Shown here one piece after another: positions 1 through 5,892 of a stretch of DNA of 5,892 nucleotides (its first letter is position 1; every line of letters begins with the position of its first letter). The DNA comes from Sphingomonas sp. Its GTDB lineage: Bacteria > Pseudomonadota > Alphaproteobacteria > Sphingomonadales > Sphingomonadaceae. The stretch is from the NCBI GenBank assembly GCA_021154945.1, contig JAJNQF010000150.1, positions 1-5,892 on the forward strand, read 5' to 3'. The translations under genes were made by a program, and so were the position numbers. Under the pieces are notes generated by a model. It was not told the origin of the DNA, ran no database searches, and was given only the letters and a program-made list of their open reading frames with translations.

Positions 1-21
1 TGGGTCCCCGCCTTCGCGGGG
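1..21. repeat. GC-rich hairpin, REP-like intergenic repeat (edge)
   Basis: A perfect 6-bp stem, CCCCGC (6-11) and GCGGGG (16-21), closes a CTTC loop and is preceded by TGGGT. On the minus strand it reads CCCCGCGAAGGCGGGG followed by ACCCA. From general knowledge, elements of this form are dispersed in many copies between genes in sphingomonad and related genomes. No T-run follows on either side within view, so an intrinsic terminator for a gene to the left is less likely, though not excluded. The element may extend beyond the left edge. The structure is certain; the repeat-family assignment is inference. Confidence 0.5.
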
Positions 22-111
22 AAACAATCTTGTTGGTCTGGCGGGCGTTTCACCCCGACCAGTCAAACAGGTTACTCTTTCTACCCTATTTCGCACACCC
101 GCTTTTCAACT

Positions 112-130
112 GACATACTTCTGGTACATC
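112..130. promoter_or_regulatory. Imperfect 19-bp dyad, weak operator candidate
   Basis: The stretch has the symmetric pattern GA-N2-TAC-N5-GTA-N2-TC centred on base 121. It lies just upstream of the perfect palindrome at 135-150 and overlaps the CTGACA at 110-115 that could be a -35 element. The symmetry is only partial (six matching pairs out of nine), which can occur by chance, so this is a tentative call. Confidence 0.15.
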
Positions 131-134
131 CTCG

Positions 135-150
135 TGGTTTAGCCAAACCA
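135..150. promoter_or_regulatory. Perfect palindrome, candidate operator
   Basis: TGGTTT (135-140) and AAACCA (145-150) form a perfect inverted repeat around AGCC, ending 35 nt before the TTG start of the adaptor gene. Efflux operons of this class are commonly repressed by TetR-type regulators that bind such dyads between promoter and first gene, so this is a reasonable operator candidate. It could equally act as an mRNA hairpin in the 5' leader. No regulator gene is visible in the window. Confidence 0.3.
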
Positions 151-185
151 ACACCTGCCCCACCGATCGCGAGCGGATACCAAAC

Positions 186-1409
186 TTGATAGCCACACGA
201 TTTTCGACGCGGCAGCGCGCCATCCTGCTCGTACCCGCGCTGGCGCTCGCTGCCTGTTCGGGCGGCGGCGAAAAGGCGCAAGGCAAGGGCAAGGGCGGCC
301 AGCCCGGCCAGGGCACGCCGACCGTCGGCTATGTCGTCGTCCAGCCGACCAGCGTCGCGATGACCACCGAGCTCAGCGGCCGCACCACCGCGTTCGAAAG
401 CTCGGACGTCCGGCCCCAGGTGACCGGCATCATCCGCCGCCGCTTCTTCACCGAGGGTACGCTCGTCAAGAAGGGCCAGCCGCTCTACGAGATCGACCCG
501 CGCCTCTACCGCGCCGCCACCAACGAAGCGCAGGCCAACCTCCAGAGCGCGCGCGCCAACCAGCAGGCGCAGAATATTCTCGCCCAGCGCTACAAGCCGC
601 TCGCCGAGATGGAGGCGATCAGCAAGCAGGATTACACCAACGCGCTCGCCACCTCGCGCCAGGCGACGGCCTCGGTCGCGCAGACCCGCGCTGCGCTCGA
701 AACCGCGCAGATCAACCTCAAGTTCACGACCGTCCCCGCGCCGATCACCGGGCGTATCGGCCGTTCGCTGTTCACGGTCGGCGCGCTCGTGTCCGCCACG
801 CAGACCGATCCGCTCGCGCAGATCCAGCGACTCGATCCGATGTTCGTCGATATCCAGCAATCCTCCGGCGACCTGCTCGCGCTGCGCCGGTCGCTCGGCC
901 GGAACGGCATCGTCGCGACCCGCGCCGAAGTCCGCCTCACGCTTGAGGACGGCAGCGAATATGGCGCGACCGGCACCGTCCAGTTCGCCGAGGCGCTCGT
1001 CAACACCGAGACCGGCACCGTGACGCTGCGCGCGCGCTTCCCCAATCCGCAGGGGCTGTTGCTGCCCGGCATGTTCGTCCAGGCTAAGTTCGCGCAGGCG
1101 ATCAACCAGCGTGCCTTCCTCGTGCCGCAGGCGGGCGTGTCGCGCGACGCGAAGGGCAATGCGACGGTCTATGTCGTCGATGCGAACAACAAGGCGGTGC
1201 AGAAGAATATCAGGGCGGACCGCACGCAGGGCGCGTTCTGGGTGGTCACCGGCGGGCTCAACCCCGGCGACAAGATCATCACCCAGGGGCTATCGAAGAT
1301 CGCCCCGAACCAAGGCGTGAAGCCGGTCCCTGAAAACACCGCGCAAAAGATCGAAGCGCCCAAGGGTGACACCTCAGGCGGCCAATCCAGCCAGAAAAAG
1401 GCCGGCTAA
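186..1409 (+). CDS. RND efflux periplasmic adaptor lipoprotein (AcrA/MexA type)
   Basis: A 407-residue membrane fusion protein that bridges the RND pump and the outer-membrane channel in the periplasm. Residues 1-23 are a lipoprotein signal peptide (basic Arg5, Arg9, Arg11, then ILLVPALALAA) with lipobox LAAC and lipidation at Cys24. A Gly/Lys-rich linker follows (25-45). The first lipoyl half is at about 75-105 (RPQVTGII, then EGTLVKKGQPLYEIDP), a coiled-coil hairpin at about 106-180, the second lipoyl half at 181-215 (APITGRIGRSLFTVGALV), and beta-barrel and membrane-proximal domains to about 381 (including LLLPGMFVQA). A Lys/Ser/Gly-rich tail ends the protein. Length is normal for the family. 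The start is TTG: the frame is open back to a TGA at 111-113 and holds no ATG, GTG or other TTG upstream, and starting later would lose the signal peptide. The ribosome site is weak (GAGCGG, 171-176). Ser at +2 after Cys is not the Asp inner-membrane retention signal of E. coli, but that rule may not hold here. Six bases separate it from the pump gene. Drug substrates cannot be read from sequence. Confidence 0.95.
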   Translation: MIATRFSTRQRAILLVPALALAACSGGGEKAQGKGKGGQPGQGTPTVGYVVVQPTSVAMTTELSGRTTAFESSDVRPQVTGIIRRRFFTEGTLVKKGQPLYEIDPRLYRAATNEAQANLQSARANQQAQNILAQRYKPLAEMEAISKQDYTNALATSRQATASVAQTRAALETAQINLKFTTVPAPITGRIGRSLFTVGALVSATQTDPLAQIQRLDPMFVDIQQSSGDLLALRRSLGRNGIVATRAEVRLTLEDGSEYGATGTVQFAEALVNTETGTVTLRARFPNPQGLLLPGMFVQAKFAQAINQRAFLVPQAGVSRDAKGNATVYVVDANNKAVQKNIRADRTQGAFWVVTGGLNPGDKIITQGLSKIAPNQGVKPVPENTAQKIEAPKGDTSGGQSSQKKAG

Positions 1410-1415
1410 GCCCTT

Positions 1416-4400
1416 ATGTTGTCTCGTGTCTTCATCGATCGCCCGATCTTCGCCTGGGTGCTCGCGATCATCGTGATGCTTGGCGGCATCGGTGCGATCA
1501 TGGCGCTGCCGATCGCGCAATATCCGGACGTCGCGCCGCCGCAGGTCTCGATCCGCGCCAGCTTCCCCGGCGCCAACGCACAGACGATCCAGAACAGCGT
1601 CACGCAGGTCGTCGAGCAATCGCTGACCGGAATCGACGGGCTGATCTATTTCAGCTCGTCCTCGTCGTCGCGCGGCTCGGTGTCGATCACCGTGACGTTC
1701 GAAAAGGGCACCGATCCGGACATCGCGCAGGTCCAGGTCCAGAACCAGGTCCAGCAGACGATCTCCCGCCTGCCGCAACAGGTCCAGCAACAAGGCCTCG
1801 TCGTCCGCAAGTCGAACCCGGACAACCTCCTGATCGTCGGCGTCTATGACGAGACCGACAAGCTGACCAACCAGGACGTGTCCGACTATCTCGTCTCGAA
1901 CCTGCAGGATCCGCTCGGCCGCATTCCCGGCATCGGCGACAGCAACGTGTTCGGCGCGCAGTACGCGATGCGGATCTGGCTGAACCCGAACAAGCTGGCG
2001 AGCTTCCAGCTGATCCCGAGCGACGTGACGACCGCGATCCAGGCGCAGAACACCGAGGTCGCCGCCGGCGAACTCGGCGGCCAGCCCCAGCCCGACACGC
2101 AGATGCTCAACGCGACCGTGACCGCGCAGTCGCGTCTCCAGACGCCCGAGCAGTTCGCCAACATCATCCTGAAGACCACCAACGACGGCGCCACCGTGAA
2201 GCTGCGCGACGTCGCCCGGATCGAGCTGGGCGCCGAGAACTACAACGCGCGCAGCCGCATCAACGCGCATCCCGGTGCCGGCATCGCGGTGCTGCTCGCG
2301 CCCGGCGCCGACGCGCTCAAGACCGCCGAGCTGGTCAAGGCCTATGTCGCCGACGCGTCTAAGCGCTTCCCGCCCGGGCTAAAATACGCCTATGCCAACG
2401 ACACCACGAACTTCATCAAGCTGTCGATCGACGAGGTCGTCGAGACGCTGATCGAGGCGGTCATCCTCGTCGTCATCGTGATGTTCGTGTTCCTGCAAAG
2501 CTGGCGTGCGACGCTGATCCCGACGATCGCGGTCCCCGTCGTGCTGCTCGGCACGTTCGGTATCTTCTATCTCGCCGGATTCTCGATCAACACGTTGACG
2601 CTGTTCGGGCTCGTGCTCGCGATCGGGCTTCTCGTGGATGACGCGATCGTCGTGGTCGAGAATGTCGAACGCCTGATGGAAGAGAATCCCGAGATGACGC
2701 CTCGGGAGGCAACGATCGAATCGATGAACGAGATCACCGTCGCGCTGGTCGCGATCGCGTTGGTGCTGTCGGCGGTGTTCCTGCCGATGGCGTTCTTCGG
2801 CGGCTCGACCGGCGTGATCTACCGCCAGTTCTCGCTGACGATGGTGTCGGCGATGGTGCTGTCGGTGCTGGTCGCGCTGATCCTCTCGCCCGCGCTCACC
2901 GCGACCCTGCTCAAGCAGAAAAAGAAGGACGCGGAGGGCAACCACGAGAAGAGCTGGGGCGAACGCAAATTCCCGAAGGTGTCGCATTTCTTCACGCGCG
3001 CCGGCGACAAGTTCAATTCGACGTTCGAGAAGGGCACGCAGAAATACACCCGTGGGGTGCAGTCGGTGATCGACCGCAAATGGCTGTTCCTGCTGATCTA
3101 CGCGGGGACCGTGGCCTTGCTGGCGGTGCTGTTCCTGCGCCTTCCGACGGGCTTCCTGCCGACCGAGGACCAGGGTACCGGGATCGTCCAGTTCCAGCTT
3201 CCCGCCGGCGCCACGCAAGGCCGCACCTTCGCGCTGCAGAAGCAGATCGAGCAATACTACCTGACCAACGAGAAGGCGAACGTCGGCACGATGTTCACCG
3301 TCAGCGGCGGCGGCGGCGGCGGCGCGAGCGGCCAGAACACCGGCCAGGGCTTCATCTCGTTCGCGCCCTGGGACGAGCGCAAGGGCAAGGAAAACACCGC
3401 CGACGCGATCACCGGTCGCGCCTCGCAGGCGTTTGCCGGCTTCCGCGACGCGCAGGTCTATTCGCTCGTTCCGCCCGCGATCCGCGGCCTCGGTTCGTCG
3501 AACGGCTTCACGATGGAGTTGCAGAACAGCGGCAGCCTCACCCAGACCGAATTCAACGCCGCGCGCGACAAGCTGCTCGCGCTCGCCCGCGCCGATCCGT
3601 CGCTGACCGCGATCCGGCTCACCGAACTGCCCGACGTCGCGACGTTGCGCGTCGATGCGGATCAGCAGAAACTGTCCGCGCTCGGGCTGACGCAGGCGAA
3701 CGTGAACTCGACGCTGTCGACCGCCTGGGGCGGGCAATATGTGAACGACTTCATCGACCGCGGCCGCGTGAAGCGCGTCTATGTCCAGGGCGACGCACAG
3801 TTCCGCGCACAGCCGTCCGATCTCAGCCAGTGGTTCGTGCGCGGTTCGAACGGCCAGATGGCGCCGTTCTCGTCCTTCGCCAAAACCAGCTGGGGCCAGG
3901 CGCCGACGACGCTGTCGCGCTTCAACGGCATCTCGTCCTACGAGATCCAGGGGGCCGGCGCGCCGGGCGTCAGTTCGGGCGACGCGATGACCAGGATCGC
4001 CGAACTCGCCGGCCAGATTCCCGGCACGTCGATCGCATGGGCGGGGTTGTCCTATCAGGAGCGACTGTCCTCGGGTCAGGCGCCGATCCTCTACGGCCTG
4101 TCGCTGCTCGTGGTCTTCCTGTGCCTCGCCGCGCTCTACGAGAGCTGGACGATCCCGATCGCCGTGCTGCTCGTCATTCCGCTCGGCCTGGTCGGTGCGA
4201 TTCTCGCGGTGACGCTGCGTGGCCTCATCAACGACGTCTATCTCCAGATCGGCCTGCTGACGACGATGGGGCTGGCGGCGAAGAACGCGATCCTGATGAT
4301 CGAGTTCGCCGAGCAGGAAGAGAAGAAGGGCAAGCGCGTCATCGAGGCGGCGATGTCCGCGGCGAAGATTCGTCTGCGCCCGATCCTGATGACGTCGTTC

Positions 4401-4694
4401 GCGTTTATCCTCGGCGTGTTGCCGCTGGCGCTGTCGACCGGTGCGGGCGCGAACAGCCGCATCGCGATCGGCACCGCGGTGGTCGGCGGCATGCTGACCG
4501 CGACGATCCTCGCGATCTTCTACATCCCGCTGTTCTTCGTCCTCGTCCGCCGCGGCGCGCGCGACGGCATCGCCAAGCTGCGCGGTCGCCCGACCGGTCA
4601 TCAGGGTGGCGAACATGACGGAAACGACGGCGATCACAATGAACCGTTGGGCCCGCCCGAACCACAGGGCCCCCACCGGCCGGAGCCCGCATGA
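1416..4694 (+). CDS. HAE1-family RND multidrug efflux pump (AcrB/MexB type)
   Basis: A 1092-residue inner-membrane proton/drug antiporter, expected to work as a trimer. The family usually has about 1040-1060 residues. TM1 lies at about 10-29 (IFAWVLAIIVMLGG, then LPIAQYPDVAPP), TM2-TM6 at about 339-497, TM7 at 555-574, TM8-TM12 at about 889-1045, and two large periplasmic loops at about 30-338 and 575-888. The proton relay is complete: Asp408/Asp409 in GLLVDDAIVVVENVER, Lys956 in GLAAKNAIL, Arg986 in IRLRPILMTS, and Thr993, matching AcrB D407, D408, K940, R971 and T978 by eye. The switch loop is unusual: residues 631-636 are six glycines where AcrB has GFGFAG, and AcrB pocket residues F136 and Y327 align with Asn137 and Asn328, while F178, F610 and F628 are kept as Phe179, Phe627 and Phe646. 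A polar tail of about 45 residues (1048-1092) extends past the family's usual end. The start is ATG, 6 nt after the adaptor stop, with no good Shine-Dalgarno, which suggests coupling to the upstream gene. The stop overlaps the channel gene start. Substrate range is unknown. Confidence 0.97.
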   Translation: MLSRVFIDRPIFAWVLAIIVMLGGIGAIMALPIAQYPDVAPPQVSIRASFPGANAQTIQNSVTQVVEQSLTGIDGLIYFSSSSSSRGSVSITVTFEKGTDPDIAQVQVQNQVQQTISRLPQQVQQQGLVVRKSNPDNLLIVGVYDETDKLTNQDVSDYLVSNLQDPLGRIPGIGDSNVFGAQYAMRIWLNPNKLASFQLIPSDVTTAIQAQNTEVAAGELGGQPQPDTQMLNATVTAQSRLQTPEQFANIILKTTNDGATVKLRDVARIELGAENYNARSRINAHPGAGIAVLLAPGADALKTAELVKAYVADASKRFPPGLKYAYANDTTNFIKLSIDEVVETLIEAVILVVIVMFVFLQSWRATLIPTIAVPVVLLGTFGIFYLAGFSINTLTLFGLVLAIGLLVDDAIVVVENVERLMEENPEMTPREATIESMNEITVALVAIALVLSAVFLPMAFFGGSTGVIYRQFSLTMVSAMVLSVLVALILSPALTATLLKQKKKDAEGNHEKSWGERKFPKVSHFFTRAGDKFNSTFEKGTQKYTRGVQSVIDRKWLFLLIYAGTVALLAVLFLRLPTGFLPTEDQGTGIVQFQLPAGATQGRTFALQKQIEQYYLTNEKANVGTMFTVSGGGGGGASGQNTGQGFISFAPWDERKGKENTADAITGRASQAFAGFRDAQVYSLVPPAIRGLGSSNGFTMELQNSGSLTQTEFNAARDKLLALARADPSLTAIRLTELPDVATLRVDADQQKLSALGLTQANVNSTLSTAWGGQYVNDFIDRGRVKRVYVQGDAQFRAQPSDLSQWFVRGSNGQMAPFSSFAKTSWGQAPTTLSRFNGISSYEIQGAGAPGVSSGDAMTRIAELAGQIPGTSIAWAGLSYQERLSSGQAPILYGLSLLVVFLCLAALYESWTIPIAVLLVIPLGLVGAILAVTLRGLINDVYLQIGLLTTMGLAAKNAILMIEFAEQEEKKGKRVIEAAMSAAKIRLRPILMTSFAFILGVLPLALSTGAGANSRIAIGTAVVGGMLTATILAIFYIPLFFVLVRRGARDGIAKLRGRPTGHQGGEHDGNDGDHNEPLGPPEPQGPHRPEPA
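3306..3323 (+). repeat. (GGC)6 tract encoding six glycines in the pump switch loop
   Basis: Six identical GGC codons in a row encode Gly631-Gly636 of the RND pump. Although the surrounding genes favour GGC for glycine, an uninterrupted perfect run forms a trinucleotide microsatellite that could gain or lose units by slippage without breaking the frame. It falls exactly in the loop that, in AcrB, separates the proximal and distal drug-binding pockets. Confidence 0.85.
4682..4685 (+). promoter_or_regulatory. Ribosome binding site for the channel gene, inside the pump gene
   Basis: GGAG lies within the last codons of the pump gene, 5 nt before the ATG at 4691 and 8 nt before the ATG at 4694. 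Both spacings work; 8 nt is closer to the usual optimum and slightly favours the second ATG. It is the clearest Shine-Dalgarno match among the three genes of the operon. Confidence 0.55.
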
Positions 4695-5892
4695 TGCGCT
4701 CGCTAGTCCTGATCCTCGCCGCGTCGACCGCGCTCGCCGGTTGCTCGTTCGCGCCCAAATACGCGCGGACCGAACTCCCCGTGCCGCCGTCGCTCCCGGT
4801 CGGCGACGCGTATCTGCGCCAGTCCGAGGCGACGCTGCCGGCAATCACCTACCGCGACGTGTTCCGCGATCCGCGGCTGCAACAGATCATCGTCCAGGCA
4901 CTGGCGAACAATCGCGATCTCCGCGTCGCCGCGGCCAACATCGCCGCGACCCGCGCGCAATACCGCATCCAGCGCGCCGACCTGTTGCCGCAGGTCGATG
5001 CCAGCGGCCGCTACACCTATTCGGGCGGCGGCAACGGCACCCGCAATACCGTCACGAGCGGCACGGGTGGCAACACCGGCACGGGTACGGGCGGAACCGG
5101 TACGGGCGGAACGGGTACGGGCACCGGTGGAACGGGGACCGGCACGGGCGGCGTCGGAACGGGCACCGGATCGGTGGTCAGTTCGTCCAGCTCGAACAGT
5201 GCCTTCTCGGTCGATCTCGGCACCACCGCGTTCGAACTCGACCTGTTCGGCCGGATCCGCTCGCTGACCGGCGCCGCGCTCGATCGCTATTTCTCGACCG
5301 AGGCCGCCGCCCGCGCGACCCGCCTCACGCTGGTCGGCGACATCGCCGACGCGTGGCTCACCTATGCCTCCGACCGCAGCCTGCTCAAGATCGCGCAGGA
5401 TACCGTCGCCAGTTCGCAGCGCAGCGTCACGCTGACCAACGCGCGGCTGCGCGGCGGCGTCGCCCCGCGCACCGATCTCCGGCAGGCGCAGCAGATCCTG
5501 TTCACCGCGCAGTCCGACCTCGCGCAGCAACGCACTGCGCTCGCGCAGGACGTGAACGCACTGCAATTGCTCGTCGGTGCGCCGGTCGACGCCGCGCTTC
5601 TGCCCGAGTCGATCGAGCAGGCGCTGCCGACCGTCGCCACCCTGCCCGCCGGCCTCGACAGCGGCATCCTGCTCCGCCGCCCCGACGTGGTGCAGGCCGA
5701 ATATGAACTGCGCGCGACCAATGCCGAGATCGGCGCGGCGCGCGCCGAGCTGTTCCCGCGTGTGTCGCTCACCGGCCTGCTCGGCTTCGCCAGCAGCGCG
5801 CTGACCTCGCTGTTTTCGGGCGGCGCGTTCAACTATTCGGTCGCGCCCTCGATCAGCTACCCGATCTTCCGCGCGGGCGCGGGCGTCGCCAA
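4691..5892 (+). CDS. Outer-membrane efflux channel lipoprotein (OprM/NodT type), 3' partial
   Basis: The frame is open to the window edge, giving 400 complete residues; by family length roughly 70-100 more are missing. It should be the TolC-like trimeric exit duct of this efflux system. The signal peptide (MMRSLVLILAASTALAG) ends in lipobox LAGC with lipidation at Cys18. The first outer-membrane efflux repeat contains FRDPRLQQIIVQALANNRDLRVAAANI at about 59-85 and the hallmark AFELDLFGRIRSL at about 182-194. The second repeat includes TNARLRGGVAPRTDLRQAQ at about 251-269 and LRRPDVVQAEYELRATNAEIGAARAELFPR at about 328-357. Between predicted beta-strands 1 (about 105-111) and 2 (about 171-184) lies a low-complexity segment of about 60 residues rich in Gly, Thr and Ser, much longer than the equivalent OprM loop. 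The pump stop TGA (4692-4694) lies in ATGATG, so ATG 4691 overlaps by 4 nt and ATG 4694 by 1 nt; either may be the start, differing by one Met. Coupled translation is likely. Confidence 0.94.
   Translation, partial: MMRSLVLILAASTALAGCSFAPKYARTELPVPPSLPVGDAYLRQSEATLPAITYRDVFRDPRLQQIIVQALANNRDLRVAAANIAATRAQYRIQRADLLPQVDASGRYTYSGGGNGTRNTVTSGTGGNTGTGTGGTGTGGTGTGTGGTGTGTGGVGTGTGSVVSSSSSNSAFSVDLGTTAFELDLFGRIRSLTGAALDRYFSTEAAARATRLTLVGDIADAWLTYASDRSLLKIAQDTVASSQRSVTLTNARLRGGVAPRTDLRQAQQILFTAQSDLAQQRTALAQDVNALQLLVGAPVDAALLPESIEQALPTVATLPAGLDSGILLRRPDVVQAEYELRATNAEIGAARAELFPRVSLTGLLGFASSALTSLFSGGAFNYSVAPSISYPIFRAGAGVA
5057..5173 (+). repeat. Gly-Thr tandem repeat within the channel gene
   Basis: Residues 123-161 of the channel are almost only Gly and Thr. 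The regular part is TGTGTGG (129-135), TGTGG (136-140), TGTGTGG (141-147), TGTGTGG (148-154), then the variant VGTGTGS (155-161), i.e. 21-bp units with one 15-bp short unit at 5075-5173. An SGTGG unit (123-127) precedes them. A Ser run (164-168) follows. Copies use different synonymous codons (ACC/ACG; GGT/GGC/GGA/GGG), so the protein pattern is more regular than the DNA. Position between predicted beta-strands 1 and 2 places it in an extracellular loop. Confidence 0.85.

Larger units (their letters stand above)
1..185. other. Non-coding leader upstream of the efflux operon
   Basis: I see no convincing gene here. Base composition is visibly more AT-rich than in the genes that follow, as expected for a promoter region. 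It contains a GC-rich hairpin repeat at the left edge, a short AACAATCTTGTT dyad (23-34), a loose inverted repeat TGGTC (34-38) / GACCA (57-61), and two candidate operator-like dyads at 112-130 and 135-150. No clear -35/-10 pair stands out: CTGACA at 110-115 resembles a -35 box but has no good -10 at the right distance, so I do not call a promoter position. The gene to the left is outside the window, so whether this is a divergent or a convergent intergenic region cannot be told. Confidence 0.75.

Noticed and set aside
34..61. Possible terminator or hairpin TGGTC...GACCA
   Set aside because: The 5-bp arms are 18 nt apart with mismatched interior and no T-run; too weak to call.
81..860. Minus-strand open frame that could be a divergent regulator
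   Set aside because: No helix-turn-helix or TetR/MarR features are visible, it is opposite the adaptor coding region, and composition is typical of antisense shadow.
1374..2270. Minus-strand open frame of 298 codons opposite the adaptor end and pump start
   Set aside because: Arg/Asp/Leu/Val-rich product with no motif, opposite well-conserved pump TM1 and pore domain sequence.
3080..4618. Plus-strand open frame of 512 codons inside the pump gene
   Set aside because: It is out of frame with the pump and gives an Arg/Ala/Asp-rich, domain-free product, a frame shadow of high GC.
2379..4844. Very long minus-strand open frame (821 codons) opposite the pump
   Set aside because: Its product is dominated by Arg, Asp, Glu, His and Gln without any domain, as expected for the antisense of GC-rich coding DNA; the plus-strand pump matches AcrB throughout.
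5060..5173. CRISPR-like or minisatellite array
   Set aside because: Repeats are short, contiguous without spacers and in frame with the channel coding sequence; they encode a Gly-Thr loop.
5017..5226. Minus-strand open frame with a Pro-Val repeat protein
   Set aside because: The PVPVP pattern is only the reverse complement of the Gly-Thr repeat in the channel gene.
4606..5706. Plus-strand open frame of 366 codons overlapping pump end and channel
   Set aside because: The product is Arg-rich with no recognisable family, whereas the frame from 4691 encodes a clear lipoprotein signal and OprM-type motifs over the same bases.

Overview
The window holds most of one tripartite RND multidrug efflux operon, all on the + strand. 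The order is a periplasmic adaptor lipoprotein (186-1409), an inner-membrane HAE1-type RND pump (1416-4694) and an outer-membrane channel lipoprotein of the OprM/NodT type (4691 to the window edge, 3' end missing). High GC, strongly GC-biased third codon positions, a TTG start, and a short GC-rich hairpin repeat at the left edge (CCCCGC-CTTC-GCGGGG) suggest an alphaproteobacterium, most likely Sphingomonas or a close relative. This assignment is inferred from sequence style; no marker gene is present.

Layout: bases 1-185 are non-coding and visibly less GC-rich than the rest. They carry the hairpin repeat, a perfect 6-bp-arm palindrome (135-150) and a weaker dyad (112-130), which are candidate regulatory sites. 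The adaptor follows from a TTG that is the only usable start. A 6-nt gap leads to the pump, and the pump stop overlaps the channel start (ATGATG), so the three genes are probably co-transcribed and at least the last pair is translationally coupled. No terminator, regulator gene, RNA gene, mobile element or CRISPR array was found.

Together the products should form a proton-driven machine spanning both membranes. The pump takes substrates from the periplasm or outer leaflet of the inner membrane, the adaptor bridges it to the channel, and the channel releases them outside. The pump keeps the full proton-relay set (Asp408, Asp409, Lys956, Arg986, Thr993).

The system is a known type, not a new one. 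The unusual points are local: a glycine-only switch loop encoded by (GGC)6 and loss of several aromatic pocket residues in the pump, a polar His/Asp/Pro-rich C-terminal tail on the pump, and a roughly 60-residue Gly/Thr/Ser-rich insertion with heptad repeats in a predicted extracellular loop of the channel.
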